Positions 49,601-61,500 of a stretch of DNA of 64,000 bases are shown here, one piece after another. The notes under the pieces are model-generated. The model did no database searches. It saw only the letters and a list, made by a program, of their open reading frames with translations, and was not told the origin of the DNA. This DNA comes from Ascaris suum. Lineage: Eukaryota; Nematoda; Chromadorea; Rhabditida; Ascarididae. Every line of letters starts with the position of its first letter. The first letter of the stretch is position 1. The translations under genes and the position numbers were made by a program. Location: NCBI GenBank assembly GCA_013433145.1, contig CM024177.1, positions 392,501 to 456,500 of the forward strand, in the 5' to 3' direction.

Positions 49601-52600
49601 AAAATTGATATGCTTGATGGATTATTAAGAAACTATTTTTGTCTCCAATTTTGGTCACTACGGTACTAAGTATGTGAATTCGAGGGATGGATTGTGATGG
49701 TACCCTTGTTTGAAAGGAAGTAAAAATGAAGTTGGAATTGTTGAATATCGCAGAAATTAGCCTCTTTTTTTAAACTCGTACGACGTTTTCCCCCATCCAT
49801 GAAAGACGAATAAGCTTTACGTCATTTTATTAAAGTCCTTGGAACTTTCATCCATTTAATGTGATGCCAATAAAAATCAAAGGTCACTGTAATTTCTTGA
49901 GAGCCTTTTGATGAGGTACCAGCAACTGCGGTGGGTTTTTTTAGTCAACAGGTTCATGCTCATTTATTTAGATCTAGCAGGCAACTGGGGATTTCCAAAA
50001 TCCGTATTTCATAGTACTCCCTTTCTGTTGAACTTATTTATTCATAATTTTATGCATAACGTTGAAGAGTGAACGTGGGAACTAATATTATGTCGTTTTA
50101 TCGATGCGAGATTAAGAGCAAAGAAGGTAATAAAAGAATAAGAGTTGTTTATTGTATTGTTGCAGCAACGAACGAGGCAAGAGGTTTGGACAAGTTAGTA
50201 TATATGATTGGTGCAGCAGATGCTCCTACCGCCGATTCACCCTCTCTCCTTCACTATCTACAATTGCAGCAACTGCTTTTCCATGTTAGCTATCAGTTTT
50301 TATCACTGAGAATTTGGGAGAAATTTACAATCAAATAGCAAGAGGTTTATGGATTGGAAGCCGGGCAAAGGGTACGGGTCGGCTTATTAAATTCTCATAT
50401 AGAGCGTAGAGGAAGAGATCCGACCAGTCGAGTCTATTAAAACTCGAAAATTAGAGCAACACCTTGGAAGTTTTTTCAAAGAGCAATTCCTTCAATATTT
50501 TCGGATGCCAATATCTGCTCGTTTGGCATTAGACCTGGTTGCAATTGTGCACGTGCACGTAACGAAGATAAGAGGGGTATAGAGATTCCTTTCTGAATAG
50601 TCGAAGATATGTCGAGGTAAATCTGCTGCTTGCGATTGGTTCATCCGATCGGGTGTCCTCTGGAACATTTAAAGTGCATTTATTTCTTCCGTATGTCTAT
50701 GGTCAGCAAATTATCTGTGGTTTGAAATTTTCATTGCCCTCTGAACGGAATTATCCGGTCTGGGTAGGGTTTATTAATAACTGTTGAAGAATGAATTATA
50801 GGTGCTTCAAGCAACTTGGCATCTTCATCTACAAATCGCTGATATACCAAAGATGAGCTCTTCGGTTGCTCATTAATTGTCTCATACAATAGTATCGCTT
50901 AGTGTTGCAGCATGCATTATGCGTTAGCCGATATTAACAGGAATTACGGTATCGCCGGAAGCCTTAATACGGCATCCGTTGCTTTAAGCATGGCATCCTA
51001 TAACCTATTGTTTTTTCTAACCCGACCATGGAACTTCTGCGGCAGAGGACACCTACCTTGCCATAACTTAATGGAATGGAATCGGATTAAGAGTTTCGGA
51101 AGGAGAGTTGAAGACTTAGAAGTAATCATAATCCTATGGCTGGAAGCTCATTGTTTGTAGAACCGGAGGATGGGGGAGAGGGGGGAGGAGAGAAGGGCAT
51201 AAGCACTCTTGCGGCCGCGAAATCTGATCTAAATGGTCCGGGTTTGAGCTGACATGAGTCATGAGCCTAACCGGAATCGGGTTTAGCTTGTGATAGTGGA
51301 GGTGAGCCAAAGCGGTGTACCTGGGGTCGTTATCGCAAGCAGATTTAATCTAGACCTCATCTGGAGGTCTTCCTTGCGTGTTGAATAAATTAGTCTACCA
51401 CTTCAGCTTTTATTTTAAAGAAGAGGCCCAGTCCTTGTACACCGCATACAGTTGGATGTTTTAGGTATATTTGAATAAACTGGGAGAGTCTTTGAGCAGT
51501 TTTAAATGTGACTGATGTCGAGCCGTGTTACGCTTGCAGACTGGACGTGCCTTGCAATTGCTTCTTTCGCAGTCGCCTCACCGAGATGTGACAGTGCCGT
51601 GGGCGCCGATGTACGCAGCCGACTGGGACGCCGCTGATCTTCTACCCGCTTTCACACAGTTCTTCATATATAAACCCAACTTGCTCAACATCCTCTCATC
51701 AAAGCACCTGGTTAGACCACTTTTCCTTCTAGAACTTGCAAAAATCTTGTGATTATATGAAGCACCTTCAAATGGATCGGGAAGTTGCTGCAAATGAAGG
51801 TGTACGGTTTGGATACAATTATGGATGTGGGCGTGCAGAGGAGTATTTCTATAACTGCTGAGTGGCGGCATTCGTGCCTCACTTAGGCATATATGCAAAT
51901 GTTACAAATGAATGCCCGAAATTGTTACTTTAAGCTGCAGATCCCAATTCCGATTGGGGATGGGGTCTGTGCTGTGCCCTTGGAGGGTCTTGGAGTGAAC
52001 TCATCCGAGCTCCCACTATGGATAATCCTCTTTGATAATGCTCTAGTTCGTTCAGTCAAGTAATTTCATCGATTATGTATAGATGCGTCATGTACACTTT
52101 TCTGATCTTAATGGTTTTTATCGAATTCATTAGGTTCTTCGCATAATTTTTGCAAAAGAGGATTATGACGGCGCGAGGTTTGCGTGCGTCTTTTTGCTTG
52201 TTTGATTGGTTATTCGGCAGTTTAAATTCACAGACCCTTAGAGCCATAAAGATTGGATTTGAAGGGCTCACTCTGCATCTAGCTTGACTTCCCATTCTTT
52301 TATAATTGGAGGAGCTTAAAAAGTGTTTAATTTACATATGCAACTCTTTGAAGACTTGTAAATGCGATCAGTTTTCAAGGAAAATATGGTGGTTTCGAAA
52401 AGCGTGTTTTTTTTTCAAGGAAAATTATTTTTCCAAGGGAAAAAATATTATTGTATTGTTGGTTTTTCTTAATATGTATAGGCAGCAGGTATGACTGGTG
52501 TGATCGCAGAAAGGGCATACCGCTCGCTGTGGTTCAATTTCACGCTATCTTTAGATGTTATTGTTGTCAATAAGTTTGTGAGCAACCTATTTTACTTAAC

Positions 52601-54666
52601 CGTTTTGAAGTACTTCCTTTCTGCAGCCTATAAAATACCGCGTTCCGCGAACAGGAACAGCATCGTGCTGTATCCATATTCCCTGAATTCCATAGCACTT
52701 CTGCATGGACGTCCGCAGAAAGTGAAGGTGGTTCTCCCCTTATGATGGAAGTGGACAATAGAAAAAAGGTGAAGAGATGAGGTAGCCTAAGGTGAGTTGA
52801 TATGTTCAGATAACGGGTGAAGTGATGTCCGAATCACGCGCAAATGCTGTAGCAATGGGTCTATCTCGAGCAACGCTCTGGGAATCCTATCGCGTACTGT
52901 TTTGGGCTGATTTCGATCTGTCGATCTTCGAATTAGAAGATCGGAAGTTGGTTGTTTGAATCTTCTTTTGTTTTTTGATGGACAAAATTTAGGAGGTAGA
53001 GTTCTGTTTTTCTTCATCCTTTTTTTTGTTCGTTTTCATAACGGTCTTAGAGCTTATCGTCGTTGTAAATGGGCGTGAAAATGTCCCGCTGTCAAGATTT
53101 TGGATCGCAGTGGATGCTTTTCTTAGTGCTTCACGTGTTTTTAAAATTCAAGAGCCTATTTATACTCATTGCTGATAATCGCATGCGATTATGACGTTGG
53201 CCGTGCGATACTAGTATCGACGAGGTTGGTCTTAACTTTTATAAAAAGGCGGTTAAAAACGCTATTGAGTTCGATACAGGCAATACCCGCGGGGGAAGGC
53301 AAGAGCTGTTTGTCCGCGAAAAGCACTCTGAAGATGGTAAAACGTTCCGTTGGTTGTTTCTCGTATTTACTCAGCACAGAAATCGATTTCAGGAAGAAAT
53401 TCTGGTTGGATATGTACCGCGATCTCTACAAGGAGTATTTCCCCTTCAAGTTGGCTCGTAACGATTACCATCCATGCTCGTTCACACCGATTTTTGCTAT
53501 GCAGCCCTACATGAGCATGTATTATAGGAAATTATGGACGGAGGTAAGTGTTGTCTTCGTTGTGCTATCTGTCCGGAGAGGTGGGGGGGGGGGGGGTGGC
53601 AAAAACTGTGTTATCTATCGGCAAGCAGAAGGTGGTACCTGAAACTTACCTTGACTAATATCGCAGCGAAATTATTGATGCCAAATCGCGGCAGCTTACG
53701 CCAACCTTTAATAGTCGATATGCCAGGTGGGTCTTTTCGGAAGCGTTCCAACAATATTTATGGGTTTAAGTTGTTGTGTAGTGCAATGATGTCTGTTAGA
53801 CTACAACGTTTCGACATATGTAAGCATGGCAAGTTGCCCAAATTGAGCACATAATATAAAGAATTGAAGTATAGAAGTAAAACGGATGAGGCATTCAGAT
53901 GTTAGCGTTGGATGTGCACGAAACATTCGATATGGAAGATGATGTTCGCGCCACAGGTGAACGCCTCAAGAATCGATCTTCATGAGAGGTGCCGGTGACG
54001 TGCAAAGCGAGCTATATCGCAGATTCCAGGCTAGTATCATTTATTCGTATGGCCGTTTTATATGCGAATTATATGTCGGCAACCCTTATTAGGAAGATGG
54101 CCGCGAACTTGGAGGTTTTCAGGAATCAATCACAATCGGATAGTTAGCCAAACCACTGGGAAAATTGAACGTTTTAAGGTTATAGGAATAATTATTCATT
54201 AAAGTGGATTTTTGATGCGTTAAGCGTTTTTTCCGGACAGATGAGCCGGCAACCGGAATGCTTCAGTTGAAGGATGTTAAATACAGCGGTTGCTGTAGCA
54301 ATTTTGCCACAGAAGTTTTCATTTCATCACGCAAATAGTGATCTCTAATTATCTTATCAGCTGGTGGAGCTGCAAAGCTTGACCAAAAATTAATGCGTAG
54401 TACTTTAACATATCTTTAGAAGTAATTGGTTCGATATTGCAGTTTAATCGATGAATCAATTCTTCAACTTTTTAGTTAGAAAGAGGAAATGGAAGTGAAT
54501 TCAAAAAAAGAAAATCCATTTGAGGAGAATTTTCTCTTGAATTGTATCGATGTTTTTTTAGGGTCGTGATCCGAGTGTAGGTGCAGTTTGCGATTTCTAT
54601 GATCCGCCATCTTACTATCAATTCAATGATTTCGATGATACGAGGCAAATACGAAGGGAAGGCTGA
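40632..54666 (+). CDS. M3-family (thimet oligopeptidase/OpdA-like) protein, probably inactive
   Basis: M3 enzymes are zinc endopeptidases with HExxH plus a downstream Glu. Exons seen: 40632-40750, 41038-41132, 41266-41349, 41524-41586, 42983-43134, 43558-43626, 44523-44686, 44957-45061, 45656-45852, about 46180-46297, 46690-46833, 47499-47595, 48457-48532, 49032-49112, 50166-50284, 51540-51710, 52810-52950, about 53375-53543, 53899-54029, 54562-54666; roughly 790 aa. The N terminus (MVVRLAIVAKRLHAER...) is basic like a mitochondrial presequence. Family segments: STPKEMYEGTVRLMMEYGAT; WKVRLLEYYLLEMKASGLDR; YMFTVTDRAVLKDAPPHVLR; TADSPSLLH; NDYHPCSFTPIF; GRDPSV. Across the 15/16 junction the active site reads LLFH/TGRALQLLLSQ: first His present, Glu and second His missing, third ligand also absent. 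A 1-base frameshift at 53975-53984 and a GC donor at 54030 are needed. The 9/10 and 17/18 junctions are uncertain. Confidence 0.85.
42771..42951. repeat. degenerate tandem repeat, about 56-base unit
   Basis: GTCAAAC recurs at 42778, 42834 and 42890 (56-base steps), with CTCAAAC at 42933. Each is flanked by related AGGTCA- or AGGCAA-like words. It lies in M3 intron 4. The last unit contains the SL1-matching stretch. Confidence 0.5.
42933..42951 (-). other. 19-base exact match to nematode spliced leader SL1
   Basis: The minus strand reads TTAATTACCCAAGTTTGAG, positions 4-22 of SL1, and the 5' GGT is not matched. The next bases on that strand are GCGAC, not a GT splice donor, so this is not a working SL RNA gene. 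It is antisense to the M3 gene and ends 31 bases before exon 5. Confidence 0.75.
53583..53596. repeat. poly(G) run, 14 G
   Basis: G run on the + strand in an M3 intron, 40 bases after the donor at 53544. Confidence 0.85.
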
Positions 54667-54951
54667 TAATGTTATTGTTACTTCTGTCTATTGTTGTTGT
54701 ATGTTTTATTCGGCTTTTATTGATTGAATAACTCATGCAGTTTCAATGGATAAGAAATATTTTCTTTTTGAATGAAACGAAGAATGCAGTTCGAGTGGGT
54801 ATGCTTTTCCCAAAAAGTATTGAGGAAAGGAAGGGAAGGAGTGGGGAGGTGGAGGGAAGAGGGAGGGGGCATGAGGTGAGTGTCAAATTATTTTAAACGA
54901 CCGCATATTTTCTCATGTTAAAAATACGCACTTCTTTTCTGGTTTATATAG

Positions 54952-55017
54952 GATTACAGTGGAATAGTTGAAGTAGATCATCTCCTTCCGGAGTCAATTG
55001 TAGCGAAATATTTTTAG
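54952..55017 (+). CDS. possible alternative last exon of the M3 gene
   Basis: After a TATATAG acceptor, 21 codons (DYSGIVEVDHLLPESIVAKY...) end in TAG. The composition looks coding, but no donor in the preceding exon joins to it in phase before that exon's own stop at 54664-54666. Confidence 0.25.
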   Translation, partial: DYSGIVEVDHLLPESIVAKYF

Positions 55018-56128
55018 CGATCAACGTTATGATTTTTTTCTACAATTTAGTAATAAGGTTGCTATCATTATATATGAATAGTTTTATCGATGTGTTATCA
55101 AGTTGGAATGTAAACTTTTTTTTGAATTATTGTAATTCTTGAAAGTGCATGGTCGTTATTCAGGATAATCGTTTTGAGATGCACATGATTACTTAATTAA
55201 ATGCACTTCAATGTACTCGGTATGGACGACTACCAATTTACGTTGGTTTTTTTTTCCTTTTTACGCGAATATTTTAGAAAATTTGAAGTTTTTATGCAAT
55301 AATTCCCCATTAAAAAAGCGGTTATTATAGAAGAAAAAAAAGATTGAAAATATTTAAGAAATATTTCCTATGTGTATCTCATAGATAATAATAATCTAGG
55401 AGATATTGAATTGTTTAAACGAGGTGTATTTTTTTTTTTCTTCTTCTGTTAAAGCTATCCGCTTTTTTTCTCGATATAAACAACAAATACATAGACGGAC
55501 ATCGACACATATAGATAATCATAGATGAAAAACGTCTCATAGGTGATAGTTAACTGCATTATAATTTTCCATCGTATCGCTAATAAAAATCCTTTAGAAA
55601 TGTGCTATAGATGTGAAAATCATTTGGCATAAAATGCGCCATAATGAGTGAATCTTTTATAACCGAATGCGCTAACGTTAAAATTATGCAATGTACTTAA
55701 TAACGGCGTAATGACGAATTCTCGAGTTATATTATGATCTGATTGCATCAACATCAAATATGCTTTCCTAGTATATCGTTTGATATTCTAGTATATTTAG
55801 TCATAGATCTTTCGTATATTTGTTATAGGTCAATATATGCTCCTCTGTCCCATTTGGAAAAAACTCTTTATTGTAAAATTTATGCACTTTTGCAACGATA
55901 TTGCAAAAATATTGCAAAAAGGGATACTAGTAGACTGCGTGCTTACTGATGGCGCTTGACTTCTTTTAATTGGTGAGGTGAATGAATGCAAATAATGCGT
56001 TCGTCTTGAATAAAGTTTTGGTATTTCTGCTGCTTATATCTTTCTTGGTGCCAATAAAAATTGGTGATGAGGTTGTGTGTTGAAATTTGCAAATTAAAAA
56101 TCCCCAAGATTATGGAGTTGAAGTTATA

Positions 56129-56151
56129 TGGGGAGGGGGAGGGGGGGGAAG
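56129..56151. repeat. G-rich tract
   Basis: G runs separated by single A residues on the + strand, intergenic. A candidate G-quadruplex. Confidence 0.7.
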
Positions 56152-57500
56152 GGATGGGAAGTATGCATTGCCTAAGGGCTTCTTCCAGGAATATCTGACG
56201 GTTGATTAGTTTTCCGTTGTGTTTTCACACAAGTGAGGTTATAAGGCCTATAGAAAATCTAACTTTTTAAACGGATTCTCAGCAAGATTGATCTGAATTA
56301 TTTTATCACTAACATATGTTTAATGATATATCTTCATAATAAAATACCTTCGATGGATACTATGAAAAACAAATTAGTTATACCAATTTTTGAATGTAAA
56401 TTGTTCTTTCATAATTTTAGGTTTTATTTCTATTAGATATTTCTATCGTTAAATGTTTTTTTTTTTCTTTCGTTAATAATAAAAAATATTGAAAAGGTTT
56501 CATCGATAAGTTGAATTTAACGCTTATCATTATCACTGATATTGCAATTTTAGCCAATAATTGAGTATATTATTCAGAAATAGTAATTCTTCTTATCATA
56601 TTGAATCTTACATTAAAAAAAAAAATCTTACAGCTTTCCACTCATGTTTCTCCATTATATGAAGAGCTCTCCGATCAATAGGACAGATCAGTTCACTTTT
56701 GATCTGGCATTAGTGGATCATAGTTTATCACCTATAACAACAATAAATGGGAAAATCGATCAGAAAGATTGACATAAAATGCTTTCTACATATAAGGTGA
56801 CTTAGCTCACGTGGTGATGAACCTAATTATGGCCACCGAGAACATCGGTGGCCATCCAGAAATTCGTTTCTTGGCCGCATCCAATCGGTCAAACAACAAA
56901 ACTCAGTCGGAAATTTCACGGCGTCACGTATGCCAACAATTCAAGCATATGAGGTGATATTTTAACTAGGTAACTGAATTCGGCACATTATCAGTTTTAT
57001 ACGATTAGTTCGATCGATTTCATCAGCTGACAAGAGATAATAAAATATGCCACGATGAGTCATTGATGTTGAATGGAACTAATCGTTTCTATAACTCTAG
57101 AAAAGCATTCTCTAAATTTGACATACGATGAACCTAAATTATCACTTCTTTCATATAACAATTTTCTTCAGGTTTGATGATGAGATTATTTACCTCGCAG
57201 GTAATTAGTATGTGTAAATATGATGTTGATCAATTAGAATACCTGTAATTTATAACGTTCATCATTGTAATTTTTCTGTGTTTGTTCTTCTACACCTATG
57301 AATATTGATTGAATTTTAATTGTAAATTGTTATGTTCCTCTATTGCTAAGAAATTATTCAATTTCGCCATTTCTTATAGTATAGATATCTCAAACATCAC
57401 CAAAAGTTTTCATTATATGTCTTCAATATAGACTGAAATATCTCGTTTCTCATATTGTACTTCTTTAACTCACTAAAATCTGTATTGACTAGATCATGGT

Positions 57501-57731
57501 ACTCAGGTTGAAGCCTCTAATTTAGAGTCGATGGAATATCGGAGACTTGAATTCGACTTAGTCTTCCATTTCAAGATGGTGTGCAATTTTCCTCACATCC
57601 TGAAACTATTTTCAGCAATCTTTGAGAGGATCACTGAAATTGAGGCTGAATTTTTGCTTGGTAGAAAAACTTATACCATAAGCAATATTTTCAATATCCG
57701 TTCATTATCTTATTACGCTATGCGAATATGA
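57501..57731 (+). mobile_element. CR1-like LINE fragment
   Basis: The open segment reads SNLESMEYRRLEFDLVFHFK, the same EYRRLxFDL block seen after the reverse transcriptase domain of CR1-type elements and in the copy at 38715-39239. It is shorter and more decayed, and the terminal WN.LP motif is not recognisable. Confidence 0.5.
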
Positions 57732-58793
57732 AATATTCTCGCAACAAATATCACAAAATGAGATCGTACCGAAGATTTCATGAAATGCCTAAAGCGCTTT
57801 GAAGTTCACCTTATTCCATATCTCTCTTTTAAAAATCTCATCGCTGATTTAATTCTTGTGATGATCGTCTTGCATTCTCTCTTCGATATCTTCATTTTCG
57901 AATTTCTTTGCCATCAGATGTGCACTTTCTTTTTTTTTTTTTCTTTTCGTCGTTTCTATTAAAGGTCTCTCTATATGTATTTTGTGCTTCTCATATATAA
58001 TTATTTATTTGTTTTCCATTTATCGAACGTTGAATAGAATTTTTTTTAAAAATGGAAAAAATCGGCAATAATATAAAAATCGAAATTTTTACCCGACAAA
58101 TAAACAGACAAATGCGTTTCAAACACAGACAACTCAGAAGTTGGAAGAATGCATCACATTGCCCAGAGAGCATATCCTATGAGCTAAGTAATATGGTTAT
58201 ATATGTCCCGCTCTTGATTTCCAATCATTTCTCGCAGAAAATTTTTGAGTAACCGAATAAGATACCGTATTCAATAAGAATAAAAGCCCACCTGACAAAT
58301 AGATACAATTTAATTTCATCTAATGTAATTCGTCAATAATTGAATTGATTCGAAAATTTCTTTTGCATATTTCATTTTCAACAAAATTGAAGTCGAAAAA
58401 TAAATTAATTAAATACTTTAAAAGAATTTTTTTTTTCTTATATTCGTTAATTATCTATGTAAAGGCGCTCATAATTAATTTTAGCAATTTGTATTATCTA
58501 TCGCTGATCTTATCAATCTTATCAATATTTAAGTATCACTAAAAAATAAATAAAGGTATTTAATTACTCGAAACACCTTTCTGAGTACTTAAATACTTCG
58601 GATGTAAAACGTTACTTTTTTGAGTACTTAAAATTGATCTATAATTTTCCGTTAGCGATTGAATATAGTTTAATAGTTAATAGAGTGCAAGTATGTCGTC
58701 GAGTTTATGCTTCAAATATTTCAATTTTGGTTGCAATACCGCATCGTTCACAAAAAAAAACGAAAGACCTGAAATCAGCCGGAACTTGAATAA

Positions 58794-58920
58794 CCTGAGA
58801 TCAGGTAAAACTTGAATAACCTGAGATCAGGTAAAACTTGAATAACCTGAGATCAGGTAAAACTTGAATAGCCTGAGATCAGGTAAAACTTGAATAACCT
58901 GAGATCAGGTAAAACCTGAA
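58794..58920. repeat. 26-base tandem repeat, 5 copies
   Basis: CCTGAGATCAGG starts at 58794, 58820, 58846, 58872 and 58898, a constant 26-base step. Units are nearly identical (one A-to-G change in copy 4). Each unit carries a dyad, CCTGA-GA-TCAGG. A diverged half unit precedes it at 58769. There are no variable spacers, so it is not CRISPR-like. Confidence 0.9.
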
Positions 58921-61487
58921 TTTTAATAGTTTTATAGAATAGTAATATTTAGTTTCAACGTCCAATTGCGTCCTCACACGATTACACATTCAATTTCAAA
59001 TAGAACGGAGCTCTAGTGCAACACCGAGTTAAGATCTTTGTTGCGCGTAGATGTTTTGGCTCTGGCCATTTCCGCGTTAGCTGCTCGTGGCGACTATTCG
59101 GGCACCGGTCATTTGCGCCACTGCTATTCATATTTCCGTCATTTTTGCCTCTTATCTATCACCAATTTATTGAAAGGTTCTGTGGATGTAGTATTTTGTT
59201 GATAGGGGGTTATGTATCAGTAAAATAATCCTCCGTTGTAAAAGATGATTTTTTTTATTAGATAGGTTAATTAAATTATAGAATGGGAATTTGAGTTCAT
59301 CATAGATAAAATGTTCGAATTCTCATTTTTGTGGGCTAGCATCGTTCGTGGGATGCAGAATGCGTTCGAGGGACACACTTCATTCAAGGAACATAAAAGC
59401 CCTAAGGAAAAGGTCCTGAGTTCCGTGGAGAGGTCTTTCTTGTTCAGGAAAAACTTCGATAAAATTTGTCTGGAACGAATAAGCCTTCACTCTCCTTCAT
59501 GAGACTTCCAATAATCAGGACTGCTGAACTGCTTGTTCTACTAGAGGTTACATGACTTGTCTGCATGTTTACCTCCTTCTTTGTAGAAGCTTATTGCTAG
59601 CCATAGTTATAGTCACAGTTTAATATCGAAAAACGCAAGAACGAAATTATTTCAGGGGGATTTATTTGAAAACGTGCAACACTAAAACAAACGCCAAGGT
59701 GTTCTCTCATTGCTTAATGTGTAGAACTTAAGGTGTGCGGACCTGGAGATCGTGAATAGAACGAAGCTCCAGCTCTTGCTTCAAGCTGAGCTCTACACAC
59801 ATCCAGACCAGAGGGTAATTCAAAAAAATGGCAGAGAGTTCATCCATCAGCTCGGTATATGAGACGAGTTAGAGGGGGTGGATGGAATTTCTTTTCTAAC
59901 CATATTTTTTCAGTAATTTTGCACTCTCATATTTCTTCCTCTTTCTTTTTTTTCTCATGATTTCTTTTGACGTGCAAAAAATTTCGGCAGTCATTTATTT
60001 CCAGGTAAAAGATTTGACCAAACAAGGTTGTAAACACTTTAAGTAGATAGTACCAATGAAGTTCAAAATATGATCTTGTTCTTCATTGTGGTTAGGAAAG
60101 CACCAGGATCGGCCAGTGGGATAAGGGAGTTTCTTTCAGCTCACAACCGTCGGCAATTTTTGCAACATAGCATTGAACGGTTATAGCTGCTTGTGGCAGG
60201 CAACAGCAAACGATTCTTTGACAGTGCATTTTGCAAAAGGGATTTACGAGGATTCACTAGGCTTTCAGTTCACCTGATTTTTGATTTAATGAAAAATTAC
60301 GTTCATTGGGGAGAGTAATGGGGAGGGGGGACACGTGGTCACAAATAGAAATAGCGAAAAGGCGAATATTTTGACTTGTTACTTCTCTTCTCTCTCATCT
60401 TCGCGTCAATTTTGTTTTTCCACGATCAGAATGGAACTCATCCACAGACCTGTCAGTAGGTCATGCATCCTTCATTTTTCTACAATCGAGTGAAAATCGT
60501 TTTTAGTTTTAAGGATAAAACTCTCTGACCCCAAAAAAGCGCAGCAAAAAGTTAAGGTGGAATTAACGTATATGTTGAGTAGCAGTGGTTGATTTTTTTT
60601 TTAAGCTATTACATAGGTGAATTGCTTTACAATTCACCTTGTCTTTTGTGTAAAAGAAATTTTACATCTATATTGGCCATCTATGCAAATTGTTTACTCG
60701 TATACAAGTAAAACTTGCGGCTCTCGTTTCGAGCATTCTCATCAAGCAAATTTTTATTCACCTTTACGCTTTATAGAATCAGTCACAACTATGATGAATA
60801 CTGCATTAGAAATGAAATGGAAGGGGAGTATTTCTTGTGTTTCTAGTGGTTGTACTTTATCAAAATTTAGGCCATTGCCCACAATTGAGTATCTTCCACT
60901 CCTCGGGAAGTCCTTATTGTCCTATGCTCGGTCGTATCTTCAACCTCCTTCCAAATGCTTAGTCATACCTTCTACCATTTCATAAATATTCGGTACTACC
61001 TCCTAAACACTTTATAAATGCTATGTAAGTTTGTACGATCGGTGTGGTAAGTAATTTCAGATTAAAGCACATTGGAATTAAGCAGATTGTTGAGATGATA
61101 GTTGGCTGAAACTAAAGCTGTGCAATTTGATGGCTATGATTTGCGCGACATTATTCACATTGATTTATCATTTCTAAAGGAGATTACCTCCAATAAGAAG
61201 ACAAAAATTGCGAGCCTATCATATTCATTTTTATTTCACAAGAAAAGAGATTTCTATGATCAGATTACGTCGAATATGAAATGCATTATTTCGCACAATT
61301 TATCTTTTATTGATGATTCATAAAATTGCTTGTTAAGTTAATCGAAATTTAAAAAGCACATATTGTGCCATTTGTTCATTTTTCGTTTATTTTTGTGGCT
61401 GCTCGATTGTTTACAGTCATTATCATATTTGTTCTTATTCGTTGCGTTTCGATGCTCGAAGTTGTATCGCACTTCTCGTCTATAATT

Positions 61488-61500
61488 AATTGCTTTATAG
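61488..61500 (+). promoter_or_regulatory. acceptor-like site directly before the ddb-1 ATG
   Basis: AATTGCTTTATAG abuts the start codon at 61501. In nematodes such a site next to the ATG usually receives a trans-spliced leader. It could also be a cis acceptor for an upstream non-coding exon. Confidence 0.45.

Larger units (their letters stand above)
54667..61487. other. intergenic region between the M3 gene and ddb-1
   Basis: Mostly AT-rich. It holds a possible extra exon (54952-55017), a G-rich tract at 56129-56151, a LINE fragment at 57501-57731 and a 26-base tandem repeat at 58794-58920. No other gene was recognised. Confidence 0.45.

Noticed and set aside
58794..58920. CRISPR-like array
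   Set aside because: Contiguous tandem repeat with no spacers in a eukaryotic genome.
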